Source: Pseudomonas sp. PIC25 (GTDB taxonomy: Bacteria > Pseudomonadota > Gammaproteobacteria > Pseudomonadales > Pseudomonadaceae). Taken from it: 64,000 nucleotides of DNA. The notes beneath the pieces are model-generated. The model did not search any database. It was not told where the DNA came from and saw only the letters and a program-made list of their open reading frames with translations. A program made the translations under genes and the position numbers. The stretch lies in NCBI RefSeq assembly GCF_002286785.1, contig NZ_MUJY01000168.1, forward strand, positions 57,797-121,796, in the 5' to 3' direction. This document shows, one piece after another, positions 30,733-39,901 of the stretch (the first letter of the stretch is position 1; each line of letters opens with the position of its first letter).

Positions 30733-31532
30733 TGAATCAAGGTGCGGATATTTTTTCCCTTAAAGGAAAGGTCGCCTTGATAACCGGGGCTACAGGGTAC
30801 CTTGGTTCGGCTATGGCCTTCGTCTTGGCTGAGGCAGGGGCAACGGTGTTGGTGAATTCTCGCTCTACTATTCGTAGCAACGAGTTAGTAGAAGAGATTC
30901 GCCGCTCCGGCTTCAAGGCCGATCCAGCGGTATTTGATGTGTCTGATGAAACTGCCGTCAAAGGCTTCTTTGAGAAAAATCCAGACCTCAGCCTGGATGT
31001 TTTGATTAATAACGCCTATGTAGGCGGAGCCGGTAGCATCGAACTTTCTGATTCATCCTCTTACATCAAAAGCTACGAAGTTACGCTGGTTGCGGCGCAT
31101 AACATGCTGCGCTACTCCCTTCCGTGTTTACGGAGGGCGGTCAAAAATTCCGGTGATGTAAGCGTAATTAACATAGCATCAATGTATGCATTGGTGAGTC
31201 CGGATCAGGGTATCTATGATTCTGCTCAATCCGTGAACCCGCCATTTTATGGTGCAGCCAAGGCAGGTTTGGTCCAATGGTCGCGCTATGCCGCATGCGA
31301 ATTTGGCCATGAAGGCATCCGTGTAAATAGCATTTCTCCCGGGCCGTTCCCGTCCGAAAAGGTGCAAGTAGAAAACCCGCCTTTCATCGAGTCGTTGTCC
31401 AAAAAGGTACCGCTTGGTCGTGTAGGACGCTCGGATGAAATCAAAGGGCCTGTCTTGTTTTTGGCCTCATCAGCGTCTTCATTCGTTAACGGATCAAATC
31501 TCACCGTTGATGGCGGCTGGACATCTTGGTGA
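30732..31532 (+). CDS. Short-chain dehydrogenase, PtmA-like, sugar-modifying candidate
   Basis: SDR-family oxidoreductase of 266 residues. It has TGATGYLG at 18-25, NNAY at 93-96, Ser150 and Tyr173-x3-Lys177 (YGAAK), then PGPFP. The SMYALVSPDQGIY and FYGAAKAGLVQWSRY segments resemble the PtmA type found in nonulosonate clusters such as that of Campylobacter, but I cannot confirm orthology. The chosen ATG overlaps the preceding stop (TAATG) and has GGAGAA 5 bases upstream; an ATG four codons earlier is also possible. It shares the low GC of the preceding fusion gene, and the two look like one acquired cassette. Its substrate is unknown. Confidence 0.82.
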   Translation: MNQGADIFSLKGKVALITGATGYLGSAMAFVLAEAGATVLVNSRSTIRSNELVEEIRRSGFKADPAVFDVSDETAVKGFFEKNPDLSLDVLINNAYVGGAGSIELSDSSSYIKSYEVTLVAAHNMLRYSLPCLRRAVKNSGDVSVINIASMYALVSPDQGIYDSAQSVNPPFYGAAKAGLVQWSRYAACEFGHEGIRVNSISPGPFPSEKVQVENPPFIESLSKKVPLGRVGRSDEIKGPVLFLASSASSFVNGSNLTVDGGWTSW

Positions 31533-31540
31533 ATAGGGCG

Positions 31541-32629
31541 ATGCACATGGCGATACGTGCGGACGCTTCGTTGCAGATGGGCAGCGGCCACGTCATGCGA
31601 TGCCTGACCCTGGCCGACGCCTTGAAGCAGAAAGGCGTGGAATGCCACTTCCTTTGCCGGGAGCATCCTGGCCACCTCATCGAACTGGTCCGCGGCAAGG
31701 GCTATGTCGTTCATGTCCTGCCTTGCGAACCGGAGAGCCCGATAGACCGCGACGGTCCGGCTCACGCTGCCTGGCTGGGTGCCACCCAGGAGCAGGATGC
31801 GCTGGCCTGCCGGCCCATCCTGCAGGCGCTCCAGCCAGACTGGCTGATCGTCGATCACTATGCCCTGGACATTCGTTGGGAAGAGCGCCTGCGCCCCTTC
31901 TACCGACGGTTGATGGTCATCGATGATCTGGCTGATCGGGCCCACCAATGCGACTTGTTGCTCGATCAGAACCTGGGGCGAAAGCCAGTGGATTACGCCG
32001 GGCGGGTTCCAGAGGCGTGCACTGTGCTCGTGGGGCCGCAGTACGCCTTGTTGCGACCGGAGTTCGCGGCGTTGCGAGAGTACAGTCTTGAACGTCGTAA
32101 GCATCCCAAACTACAGAAACTGCTCATCACCATGGGCGGCGTGGACCAGCCCAACGCCACAGGCAAAGTCTTGGACGCTTTGAAACACAGCGTCTTGCCG
32201 GACGATCTTCGGATCGATGTCGTAATGGGAGCCAAGGCTCCCTGGTTGGAGGAAGTCAGGCAGATTGCCAGGGATATGCCCTGGCCGACCGATGTGCTGG
32301 TCAATGTCGTCGATATGGCCCAACGCATGGCGGACTGCGATCTGGCTATTGGTGCGGCGGGAGGAACCTCATGGGAGCGATGCTGCCTGGGCGTGCCGAC
32401 AATCATCGTGGTCCTTGCCAATAACCAGCGCTCAGGAGCCCAGGCGCTACAGGATGCGCATGCTGCGTGCCTGCTTGGAGACACCCCGGAAATTTCCCGA
32501 CTTTCTGCCACACTCATGCGGCTTGAACAGCGAAACGAGCTGGAAACAATGTCGGTCATGTCCGCGCGGATAACCGATGGCCTGGGGGCTAGCCGCGTCG
32601 CCGATTCACTGACGGGATTGCCTGGATGA
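31541..32629 (+). CDS. pseG: UDP-2,4-diacetamido-2,4,6-trideoxy-beta-L-altropyranose hydrolase, PseG
   Basis: GT-B-fold hydrolase that removes UDP from the diacetamido sugar in pseudaminic acid synthesis. The N-terminal IRADASLQMGSGHVMRCL is the PseG signature; with this start the His of GSGH is residue 17, the known position of the catalytic His in PseG. The later MGGVDQPN and GAAGGTSWERCCLGVP segments bind the nucleotide. The start is uncertain: a TTG at 31526 and a GTG at 31529 overlap the upstream stop, and ATGs occur at 31541 and 31547. Chromosome-like base composition resumes here. Confidence 0.92.
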   Translation: MHMAIRADASLQMGSGHVMRCLTLADALKQKGVECHFLCREHPGHLIELVRGKGYVVHVLPCEPESPIDRDGPAHAAWLGATQEQDALACRPILQALQPDWLIVDHYALDIRWEERLRPFYRRLMVIDDLADRAHQCDLLLDQNLGRKPVDYAGRVPEACTVLVGPQYALLRPEFAALREYSLERRKHPKLQKLLITMGGVDQPNATGKVLDALKHSVLPDDLRIDVVMGAKAPWLEEVRQIARDMPWPTDVLVNVVDMAQRMADCDLAIGAAGGTSWERCCLGVPTIIVVLANNQRSGAQALQDAHAACLLGDTPEISRLSATLMRLEQRNELETMSVMSARITDGLGASRVADSLTGLPG

Positions 32630-33138
32630 AAAAAACACAGGTTCGCCCTATGGTCGAAGCAGACTTGGAAAGGGTACTCGCATGGCGAAACCATGCGGAC
32701 GTTCGCCGATACATGTACACCCAGCATGAAATTGGTTTCGATGAGCATCGAAGCTGGTTCGAGCGAAGCGTATCCAACCCTGCAAGGCATCTTCTGGTTT
32801 TCGAACTGGAGGGTACGCCTACCGGCTTCATCCACTTCAATCGGTTGAGCGACGGTGGCATCGCCGACTGGGGATTCTATGCCGCGCCCGACGCGCCCAA
32901 AGGCAGCGGGCACCTGCTGGGTGGCGCAGCACTGGATCATGCCTTCGTGAACCTAGGATTTCACAAGATTTGCGGCCAGGCGCTGGCTTACAACGAACGC
33001 TCCATCAACTTCCATCGCCGGTTGGGATTTCAGCAGGAGGGCATCCTGCGTGACCAACATTTCGATGGAGAACGCTATCACGCCGTGGTGTGCTTCGGCC
33101 TGCTCAAGCACGAATGGCAGCCGCTTCAAGAAGGATAA
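32626..33138 (+). CDS. pseH: UDP-4-amino-4,6-dideoxy-N-acetyl-beta-L-altrosamine N-acetyltransferase, PseH
   Basis: GNAT-family acetyltransferase of 170 residues that acetylates the 4-amino group made by PseC, using acetyl-CoA. The GNAT core is visible: LVFELEGTPTGFIHFNRL, then DWGFYAAPDAPKGSGHLLGGAAL as the acetyl-CoA loop, and ALAYNERSINFHRRLGFQQEGILRD with the typical Asn near 125. The start overlaps the pseG stop (ATGA). The position between pseG and pseI and the WRNHADVRRYMY motif separate it from RimI-type enzymes. Confidence 0.92.
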   Translation: MKKTQVRPMVEADLERVLAWRNHADVRRYMYTQHEIGFDEHRSWFERSVSNPARHLLVFELEGTPTGFIHFNRLSDGGIADWGFYAAPDAPKGSGHLLGGAALDHAFVNLGFHKICGQALAYNERSINFHRRLGFQQEGILRDQHFDGERYHAVVCFGLLKHEWQPLQEG

Positions 33139-33143
33139 GCAAC

Positions 33144-34205
33144 ATGTCGAACCATCCCAGCATTTCCATCGCCGGGCGCCGTATCGCCATCGACGAGCCG
33201 CCCTACGTCATTGCCGAGCTGTCCGCGAACCATAACGGCAAGCTCGAGACGGCCATGAGCATCATTCGGGAAGCCAAGGCGGCGGGCGCCGACGCAGTCA
33301 AACTGCAAACCTACCGGCCGGACACCATCACCCTCGATTGCAACTCGGAAGACTTTCAGATTCATGGTGGCCTTTGGGATGGCCGCACACTCTACGAATT
33401 GTATGAAGAAGCGCATATGCCGTGGGAATGGCACAAACCGCTGTTCGACTACGCGCGCGAGCTTGGCATCACTATTTTCAGTTCGCCGTTCGACAGCACT
33501 GCGGTCGATCTCCTCGAAGATCTGAACGCACCGGCCTACAAGATCGCTTCCTTCGAAGCCGTGGACTTGCCCCTGATCAAATACGTGGCCAGCACCGGCA
33601 AGCCCATGATCATTTCCACCGGCATGGCCGATGCCGAGGAAATTCAGGAAGCCATCGAGGCGGCACGTGAAGGCGGCTGCAAGGAGCTGGCGATCCTCCA
33701 TTGCGTCAGTGGCTATCCGGCTCCAGCCGAGGATTACAACCTGCGCACCATCCCGGACATGATCCAGCGCTTCGGTCTGGTAACGGGCCTATCCGACCAC
33801 ACTCTGGACAACACCACAGCCATAACCAGCGTGGCGCTGGGCGCTTCCATCATCGAGAAGCACTTCACGTTGGATCGTAGTGGCGGCGGACCCGACGACA
33901 GCTTCTCCTTGGAACCGAAAGAGCTGGAAGCCCTGTGCCGAGATAGCAAGACGGCTTGGGCCGCCTTGGGGCGAGTTGACTATGGGAGGAAGTCCAGTGA
34001 GCAGGGGAATGTTCAGTTTCGGCGGTCTTTGTATTTCGTGAAAAACCTGAAGGCCGGGGATGTAATTACTGCGGATGCGGTTCGTAGTGTGAGACCGGGC
34101 TTTGGCTTGGCACCAAAAGATCTTAATGAAATATTAGGAAGACAGCTTATTTCTGATGTGTCTACTAACTCTCCGGTTGCTTGGAAGTTTATTAGTAAGG
34201 ATTAA
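33144..34205 (+). CDS. pseI: Pseudaminic acid synthase PseI (NeuB family)
   Basis: Condenses the 6-deoxy-diacetamido-altrose with phosphoenolpyruvate to the nine-carbon sugar, 353 residues. The NeuB TIM barrel occupies about 1-275, with AELSANHNGKLE, VKLQTYRPDTITL, ISTGMADAEEI, LHCVSGYPAP, GLSDHT and IIEKHFTLDRSGGGPDDSFS. A C-terminal SAF antifreeze-like domain covers about 285-345. AAGGA lies about 8 bases before the ATG. From about 33970 to the stop, the DNA changes abruptly to AT-rich codons although the protein stays colinear with the family, pointing to a recombination join inside the gene. Confidence 0.94.
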   Translation: MSNHPSISIAGRRIAIDEPPYVIAELSANHNGKLETAMSIIREAKAAGADAVKLQTYRPDTITLDCNSEDFQIHGGLWDGRTLYELYEEAHMPWEWHKPLFDYARELGITIFSSPFDSTAVDLLEDLNAPAYKIASFEAVDLPLIKYVASTGKPMIISTGMADAEEIQEAIEAAREGGCKELAILHCVSGYPAPAEDYNLRTIPDMIQRFGLVTGLSDHTLDNTTAITSVALGASIIEKHFTLDRSGGGPDDSFSLEPKELEALCRDSKTAWAALGRVDYGRKSSEQGNVQFRRSLYFVKNLKAGDVITADAVRSVRPGFGLAPKDLNEILGRQLISDVSTNSPVAWKFISKD

Positions 34206-34213
34206 GCCAGATA

Positions 34214-35179
34214 ATGCGGCATATAATAATAGGTTTTACTCCTTTTCATGCTTTTTTTGCTGAGAGATTGATTGGTCACTTAGAGGGTGAGGTTTTTTGT
34301 TTGTTCACTAAAGGCTGGCCTGCTAGTAAGAAGGGCTACTCGCGATTAGGTGTCTTCATTAGAAGAAATCTTCTTCTGCAAAGCGTCAGCTATCTGCTCT
34401 CTTTTATCTATTTTACTTTTTGGGTTAGATGGTGTTTATGGTCGGGGCGTGAGTTGCATATCTATATTCCGCATCCATCAAATATTTTTACCAATTTTTT
34501 ATTTTTTTCAAAGCATGTTTCTTCGGTAAATATATATGAAGATGGTCTTTTGAATTACTATGATGCGGACTCGTCAAGAGGGGGGGTTGGGTTTTTCCTA
34601 AAGTTATTTGCTTGGTTGTGTGGTGTCCCGTTTAAAAAATATGAGGGGCATCTTGCTGGTTATGATGCGAGAAAAGTTCGGTCAATATATGTTTCCAGAG
34701 CGGACGGCGTGGTTGGAAGAGAAAAAGTTGATCATGTTATTCAGCTACGGCCCGTTAGTTTGCCGATAGATTTTGTGAAAGGGCGAGTATTGTTTTTGGA
34801 TCAAGATGTGAGAGCCTTTCTCTCGGTAGGTTGCAAGGAGTCTCTTGTTTTGAAAATGTTTGAGGTGTATCCGCCTGAACGATATCAATATTTTTACAAA
34901 GGGCATCATGATTATCAGAACTTGATAGGGGGGATGGTCAGATTAGAAGGCAAGGATGCTTTGCTACCGGCGGAAGTGGTTGTTCCTGAGTTGAAACCCG
35001 AAGTGGTTGTCAGTTTTTTTAGTTCGGCATTGTTGAATATTGTAAATGCATTCCCAAATATACACTGCGTGGCGTTGGCCGCTGAGAGTGTGTCTATTTC
35101 GAGAGACGGTGTTCCTGGATCGCTGGCAGATATATTTAATAGCAGTGGCGTATGTTGTTTTCCTAAGAGTGGCGCCTAA
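34214..35179 (+). CDS. Candidate nonulosonate (sialyl/pseudaminyl) transferase
   Basis: Glycosyltransferase-like protein of 321 residues in very AT-rich DNA; I do not recognise a close homologue. It has the motif pattern of bacterial sialyltransferases of the GT52/polysialyltransferase type. There is an acidic YEDGLLNYYD (Glu109-Asp110-Gly111), a KGHH at 229-232 where those enzymes have K-x-H-P, and a serine motif SFFSSALLN at 267-275. The N-terminal IIIGFTPFHAFFAERLI is also similar to that group. Directly after pseI, the best guess is transfer of CMP-pseudaminic acid or its derivative to the lipid-linked acceptor at the cytoplasmic face. Its stop overlaps the next start (TAATG). Confidence 0.6.
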   Translation: MRHIIIGFTPFHAFFAERLIGHLEGEVFCLFTKGWPASKKGYSRLGVFIRRNLLLQSVSYLLSFIYFTFWVRWCLWSGRELHIYIPHPSNIFTNFLFFSKHVSSVNIYEDGLLNYYDADSSRGGVGFFLKLFAWLCGVPFKKYEGHLAGYDARKVRSIYVSRADGVVGREKVDHVIQLRPVSLPIDFVKGRVLFLDQDVRAFLSVGCKESLVLKMFEVYPPERYQYFYKGHHDYQNLIGGMVRLEGKDALLPAEVVVPELKPEVVVSFFSSALLNIVNAFPNIHCVALAAESVSISRDGVPGSLADIFNSSGVCCFPKSGA

Positions 35180-36597
35180 TGTCAAGAAATATTGTTGTGG
35201 GGGGCTGTTTTAATTTATATACGAAGCTTTTGCTGGCGATTTTGGTTCTTGGTCTTTTTGCCTTTTTGGGTTTTTCGGGGTGGGGCGGTGGAAGGGCGAA
35301 CTATGATGGAAGCGTTATTTTTTTTTCCTCTCTGCTATGGTTTGTTTTTTTGCTCGTAGTTGGTGCTATTTCCGAGCGGCTGTTTTGGCAATTTGCGCCA
35401 TTTGCTATTTTCTTTACTCCGAACGCGGTTAATGATTTTTGGCCATCCTCGCCTATGGCTGCGGGTGAGGCTAGTCCATATTTTTCATATTTTACTCATA
35501 TAGATATTTACCTTCTTATGGGGGTGCTTGCTTATTGCGATTTCCAGCAGAGGCGGCCGAAGAGAGAAGTTTTTATGTTTTTCACTTTTCTGTTGATTTT
35601 TCTGGTTGTTTTTTTGGGAGCGATTTGGCGTGGAGAATTTTGGCACGTACTCCAAGGGAGCTATCAATTACGTTACTTAATTTATCTTTTGCTACTGTTT
35701 ATATATGCCGATCCCTTTAAGTATGAGGGGGATTTCTCTCTCTCATTGAAGGCTGTTTTGATTTTAATTTTTTTTGAGGCGACTGTATTTAGCTTGGTCA
35801 AAAGTGAGCAGCGACTGACGAGCGGAAATTATGGTGTTAATTCTTTGGGGCATTTAATGGCTGCCGGTACGGCTTTTTTAGTTTTGCAGGCGGGCGGGCT
35901 CTCTAAGAAAATCGGTAATTATTTTTTGGCCTTAGTGTTGATTTTGGCAGTGCTGGCCACAGCTACGAGATTTTCTTTGGTTGCTCTCTTTTCTGCCTTT
36001 TCAATGATCTATATTCTAAAGCGAGGAAAGCTCTCCAGTTTTTTCTTTGGCTTGTCGATTCTGATCGGTATGTTTGTTTTCTTTATTTCGTTCGTGCCGG
36101 CCGGGGAAAGTATGTGGGAAGGGATTTTAACGATTGGTCAAAATGTTGACGATCCTTCTGCTATCTCGGTAACCCCTGAATCCAGTTCTATGATCACTAG
36201 GCTTAGGTTGTGGTGGGCAACTTTAGAAATGATTGGTGATCATCCGTGGCTTGGGATAGGTCCTGGGGTTTGGGCGTTTCTAAAGGTTAACTATGGGGTT
36301 GAGTTTGAGTCAATTTTAGATCCACATCAGGATCTCTTAAGTTATTTGGTGTCTTATGGTGTGGTTTTGGGAGGGGTGTTCTTCATAAGCGTATTCATTC
36401 TGCCAATTTTTAAGGTTGGCAAGTTAAGAGGATTATATTCTGGCTCCCTATGGGGATGGGTGGGTATTATTTTGGTGCTTCTGTTTGCAGGGGCAACTAA
36501 TGCAGTGACGTGGAAGCATCAGATTTCTGCGTTGGCTTACTTTTCATCCCTTATGGTTGTTTTTTGGAACTCTAGGTTTGTAGGATATCGTGTTTAA
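35179..36597 (+). CDS. wzy: Wzy-like O-antigen polymerase (Wzy_C/O-antigen ligase fold)
   Basis: Polytopic inner-membrane protein of 472 residues with about 11-12 hydrophobic segments and a large periplasmic loop around 300-370. Within the loop are RLRLWWATLEMIGDHPWLGIGPGVW and DPHQDLLSYLVSYGVVLG (the H-x-D...E-like Wzy_C/WaaL pattern). It is very AT-rich, as polymerase genes in O-antigen loci usually are. Its place among the repeat-specific genes and next to the candidate nonulosonate transferase favours a polymerase over a ligase. The start overlaps the upstream stop, and the next gene's GTG lies inside its 3' end. Confidence 0.75.
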   Translation: MSRNIVVGGCFNLYTKLLLAILVLGLFAFLGFSGWGGGRANYDGSVIFFSSLLWFVFLLVVGAISERLFWQFAPFAIFFTPNAVNDFWPSSPMAAGEASPYFSYFTHIDIYLLMGVLAYCDFQQRRPKREVFMFFTFLLIFLVVFLGAIWRGEFWHVLQGSYQLRYLIYLLLLFIYADPFKYEGDFSLSLKAVLILIFFEATVFSLVKSEQRLTSGNYGVNSLGHLMAAGTAFLVLQAGGLSKKIGNYFLALVLILAVLATATRFSLVALFSAFSMIYILKRGKLSSFFFGLSILIGMFVFFISFVPAGESMWEGILTIGQNVDDPSAISVTPESSSMITRLRLWWATLEMIGDHPWLGIGPGVWAFLKVNYGVEFESILDPHQDLLSYLVSYGVVLGGVFFISVFILPIFKVGKLRGLYSGSLWGWVGIILVLLFAGATNAVTWKHQISALAYFSSLMVVFWNSRFVGYRV

Positions 36598-37696
36598 AAA
36601 AATATCTATTTTAGGGATTCGAGGTCTTCCTGCTCAGCATGGTGGATTTGAGACCTTTGCAGAAAAGCTCTCTCTATTTCTCATTGATAAAGGCTGGAAG
36701 GTTACTGTTTATTGTCAAGAGAACAGCGTGGGTGAAGTTTTTGAGAGTAATTGGAGGGGGGTGAGGAGAGTGCATATTCCTGTTAGTCGGGAAGGAGCAC
36801 TAGGTACCGTTATTTTTGATTGGAAAGCGGCTCGCCATGCATTGGCCGAAGAAGGGATTTTCCTGACGCTCGGGTACAACACGGCTGTTTTTAACCTGCT
36901 GCAACGCATCAAAGGTCAGATCAATGTCATTAATATGGATGGCATCGAATGGCGCCGAGATAAATGGGGCCCCATCGCCAAAACCTGGTTTTGGCTGAAT
37001 GAACGGGCAGGTTGCTGGATTGGCAATCATCTGATCGCCGACCATCCGAAGATCAAGGAGCATCTGGCCACTCGGATATCGGCAGACAAGATCACCATGA
37101 TCCCCTATGGCGGTGATGAGGTCATTGAAGCGGATGCAGGCTTGTTGAGCCGTTACGACATTCAAGCCAATGAGTTTTCGGTCATTATTGCCCGCCCGGA
37201 ACCTGAGAATTCGTTCCTTGAGATGGTGCGCGCGTTCAGTCGGGAGCAACGAAACCATAAGCTGGTTGTTCTTGGTAATTTCACACCGGAAACCAATGCT
37301 TTTCATCGCCAGGTGATGGAGGCTGCCAGCGATGAGGTGGTGTTCCCAGGGGCAATATACGAGGCGCCCGTCGTGCAGGCGCTGCGCTTTCATAGTCGCT
37401 TCTATCTTCATGGTCACCGCGTGGGAGGGACCAATCCATCGCTGGTGGAGGCGCTGGGTGCCGGTTGTGCCGTCATTGCCCATGACAATCACTTCAATCG
37501 CTGGGTTGCCGGCCCCGAGGCGGCATATTTTCAGAACGAGGCGGCTTGTGCCGAGCTATTCGATAGTCTTCTGTACGACTTGGCATCGGTTGAGCGAATG
37601 AAGTCGGCTAGCCGGGCTCGTTTCAAGGAGCGCTTCACCTGGGAGCAGGTACTTCGGGAGTACGAGGACCTGTTGACCCGTTGGTATCCAAAATAA
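36590..37696 (+). CDS. DUF1972 family glycosyltransferase, probable rhamnosyltransferase
   Basis: GT-B/GT4-type glycosyltransferase of 368 residues. It begins [23 protein letters not shown], the hallmark of the DUF1972 group, which includes WchF-type rhamnosyltransferases that add L-Rha to lipid-linked glucose in pneumococcal capsules. The C-terminal half has [19 protein letters not shown], the donor-binding E-x7-E region. The neighbouring dTDP-L-rhamnose genes make rhamnose a sensible donor. It starts with GTG inside the end of wzy. The first 240 bases or so are AT-rich like wzy; from about 36830 the DNA is GC-richer like rfbB, so a recombination join lies within the gene. Confidence 0.8.
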   Translation: MFKKISILGIRGLPAQHGGFETFAEKLSLFLIDKGWKVTVYCQENSVGEVFESNWRGVRRVHIPVSREGALGTVIFDWKAARHALAEEGIFLTLGYNTAVFNLLQRIKGQINVINMDGIEWRRDKWGPIAKTWFWLNERAGCWIGNHLIADHPKIKEHLATRISADKITMIPYGGDEVIEADAGLLSRYDIQANEFSVIIARPEPENSFLEMVRAFSREQRNHKLVVLGNFTPETNAFHRQVMEAASDEVVFPGAIYEAPVVQALRFHSRFYLHGHRVGGTNPSLVEALGAGCAVIAHDNHFNRWVAGPEAAYFQNEAACAELFDSLLYDLASVERMKSASRARFKERFTWEQVLREYEDLLTRWYPK

Positions 37697-38787
37697 TGAG
37701 TCAAGAAACGAGCATATCTATGACTTCTCGCATTCTGGTCACCGGCGGCGCCGGCTTCATCGGCTCCGCCGTCGTACGCCATCTGATCGGCAACACGGCA
37801 TTCGAGGTTGCCAACCTCGACAAACTCACTTATGCCGGCAATCTGGAGTCCTTGGCGACTGTGGCGGATTCGGCGCGCTATCGCTTCTATCACGTGGATA
37901 TCTGCGATGCGTCTGCGTTGGAAAAGGTATTTGCCGAGTTTCGGCCGACCGCGGTGATGCATCTGGCGGCGGAGTCCCATGTGGACCGTTCCATCGATGG
38001 GCCTGCGGATTTCATCGAGACCAATATCGTCGGTACCTACACATTGCTGGAGGTGGCGCGTCGCTATTGGAGCGCCTTGCCGGAGGAGGCGCGTGGTGCA
38101 TTCCGCTTCCATCACATCTCCACCGATGAGGTGTATGGCGATCTGGAGGGTACGGACGATCTCTTCACCGAGACCACGCCTTATGCGCCCAGCTCCCCTT
38201 ATTCGGCTTCCAAGGCCAGTTCGGACCATCTGGTTCGCGCTTGGCATCGCACCTATGGCCTGCCGGTGCTGGTGACCAACTGCTCGAACAACTACGGGCC
38301 GTACCACTTCCCGGAGAAACTGATCCCTCACATGATCCTCAACGCGATCCATGGCAAGCCGCTGCCGGTATATGGCGACGGCTCGCAGATTCGCGACTGG
38401 CTCTATGTGGAGGACCACGCGCGGGCTTTGTGCGAGGTGGTGTGCCGGGGTGTAGTGGGCGAGACCTACAATATCGGCGGGCATAACGAGAAGCGGAATC
38501 TACAAGTCGTGGAAACCATCTGCGCGCTTTTGGAAGAGCTGGCACCAGAGAAACCCTCCGGCGTTGCGCAGTACAGCGACTTGATTACCTTCGTCAAAGA
38601 TCGTCCGGGGCACGACAAGCGCTACGCCATCGACGCGGGCAAGATCGAGCGAGAGCTGGGGTGGAAGCCGCAGGAGACCTTCGAGAGCGGAATCCGCAAA
38701 ACGGTTCAGTGGTATCTGAGTAATCGCCAGTGGTGGGAAAGGGTGCTGAGTGGTGCTTATCGATTGGAGCGTATTGGCGAACTGTGA
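37696..38787 (+). CDS. rfbB: dTDP-glucose 4,6-dehydratase RfbB/RmlB
   Basis: Second step of dTDP-L-rhamnose synthesis. With the ATG at 37696, which overlaps the preceding stop, the protein has 363 residues; an ATG at 37720 ([10 protein letters not shown]) would give the more usual N-terminus. Motifs are [31 protein letters not shown] with the catalytic Thr-Asp-Glu, [12 protein letters not shown] with Tyr-x3-Lys, and [16 protein letters not shown]. The following gene is antisense and convergent, 16 bases away, so this is where the plus-strand gene chain from wzx is interrupted. Confidence 0.95.
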   Translation: MSQETSISMTSRILVTGGAGFIGSAVVRHLIGNTAFEVANLDKLTYAGNLESLATVADSARYRFYHVDICDASALEKVFAEFRPTAVMHLAAESHVDRSIDGPADFIETNIVGTYTLLEVARRYWSALPEEARGAFRFHHISTDEVYGDLEGTDDLFTETTPYAPSSPYSASKASSDHLVRAWHRTYGLPVLVTNCSNNYGPYHFPEKLIPHMILNAIHGKPLPVYGDGSQIRDWLYVEDHARALCEVVCRGVVGETYNIGGHNEKRNLQVVETICALLEELAPEKPSGVAQYSDLITFVKDRPGHDKRYAIDAGKIERELGWKPQETFESGIRKTVQWYLSNRQWWERVLSGAYRLERIGEL

Positions 38788-38803
38788 ACAAGTAGTCCGG
38801 CTC

Positions 38804-39901
38804 TTAGGCTGGCACTTTATTAAGTGTTTCATTGTTTTTATTTGTCAAATAAATTTCAGCACGCTTGCCCGCATCGATCATTGGTTTCTCTAAATGACGA
38901 TAAATAAAATGGCTGACTAGAATTGTGCAAGGCAGGACGAAGATAAAGAGAAACAGGCATTTTATAACAGGAGAATCATTGCTCAGTAGCGGGTAAAGAT
39001 AAGTGAGGCTATATTTGCTGATAACGCCGTGCAACAAATAGATCGAATAAGACGTGTCGCCTAAGAATCTAAGAGGCTTGTCAATAAAGTTTGGGAAGGA
39101 TGGGCGAAGGTAGAGTAAGGAAAAGCAGGCTCCACCGCAGCAGAAGGTAAATACGAGACGCTCGATTCCTGTGACAAGGGTGATCAGGTCGCCTTTCGCG
39201 GGATACATGATAAAGATGAAAACACTGAAAATCAGCGCGGCGGCCGCCGCGCGTTGGGTGATTTCTATTTTTCGTCGAGCCCATGCCGCACCAATGCCTA
39301 GCGCAAAGAGGAAAAGCTGATTCAATGGGTTGACATAGGTTGCCCATTGTTTGGCAAGCGTGTTTTCTGGGGTCAGGGCAACGAAAGCAAAGTAGGCATA
39401 CAGTGCGAGGATTAGGCATAGCACGGAAAAAAACAGCCAGCGATAGCGTGCCAGGATAATGAGTATCGGAAAAGTAAAATAAAAGACAACCTCGTTGCCA
39501 ATAGACCAACCGCCGGTCGGGACATAAGTCGCAGGATCATAGAAGCCAAATATGAGAAAGAAATTGGAGAAATAGGCAAGCCAGTCTGGTGTAAAGGGGG
39601 GTAAGGTTATAACCGCTAAAAGAATGATCGATGCTGTCGCCAACCAATATACCGGAGCGATCCGAAAAAATCGCTTGATTGCAAAGATGCCGATGTTTTT
39701 GATGGACCAGCGCGTGTCTGCATAGATTTGATAAAGCGCAATGCCACTAATAACATAGAACAGTGAAACGGCATAGATGCCGAGCCGGGCCAAAATGGTA
39801 TCGCTCGAAGGTACCCCCAGGCTCCAACTGACAAAATGATAAATAAGAACAGAAAGAGCCATCAGGCCACGCAGATAATCGATTGAAAGAATTCGTTGCA
39901 T
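38804..39901 (-). CDS. Acyltransferase 3 family membrane protein (OafA-like)
   Basis: Polytopic membrane acyltransferase of 365 residues with about 10 hydrophobic segments. It has the N-terminal IDYLRGLMALSVLIYHF with the conserved His that the AT3 family needs, the RFFRIAPVYW segment, and LGDTSYSIYLLHG near the C-terminus. Such proteins acetylate O-antigen sugars. It is the only gene in the O-antigen locus on the minus strand, it splits rfbB from rfbA, and its DNA is AT-richer than both neighbours, all suggesting an acquired gene. The ATG at 39901 is chosen; an upstream ATG at 39931 has no ribosome site. Confidence 0.85.
   Translation of the reverse strand: MQRILSIDYLRGLMALSVLIYHFVSWSLGVPSSDTILARLGIYAVSLFYVISGIALYQIYADTRWSIKNIGIFAIKRFFRIAPVYWLATASIILLAVITLPPFTPDWLAYFSNFFLIFGFYDPATYVPTGGWSIGNEVVFYFTFPILIILARYRWLFFSVLCLILALYAYFAFVALTPENTLAKQWATYVNPLNQLFLFALGIGAAWARRKIEITQRAAAAALIFSVFIFIMYPAKGDLITLVTGIERLVFTFCCGGACFSLLYLRPSFPNFIDKPLRFLGDTSYSIYLLHGVISKYSLTYLYPLLSNDSPVIKCLFLFIFVLPCTILVSHFIYRHLEKPMIDAGKRAEIYLTNKNNETLNKVPA

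Noticed and set aside
26954..34205. Legionaminic or sialic acid pathway instead of pseudaminic acid
   Set aside because: PseB, PseC, PseG, PseH and PseI are all recognisable in order, and no GDP-sugar or NeuC-type genes are present. A modified Pse remains possible because of the fused reductase and the SDR.
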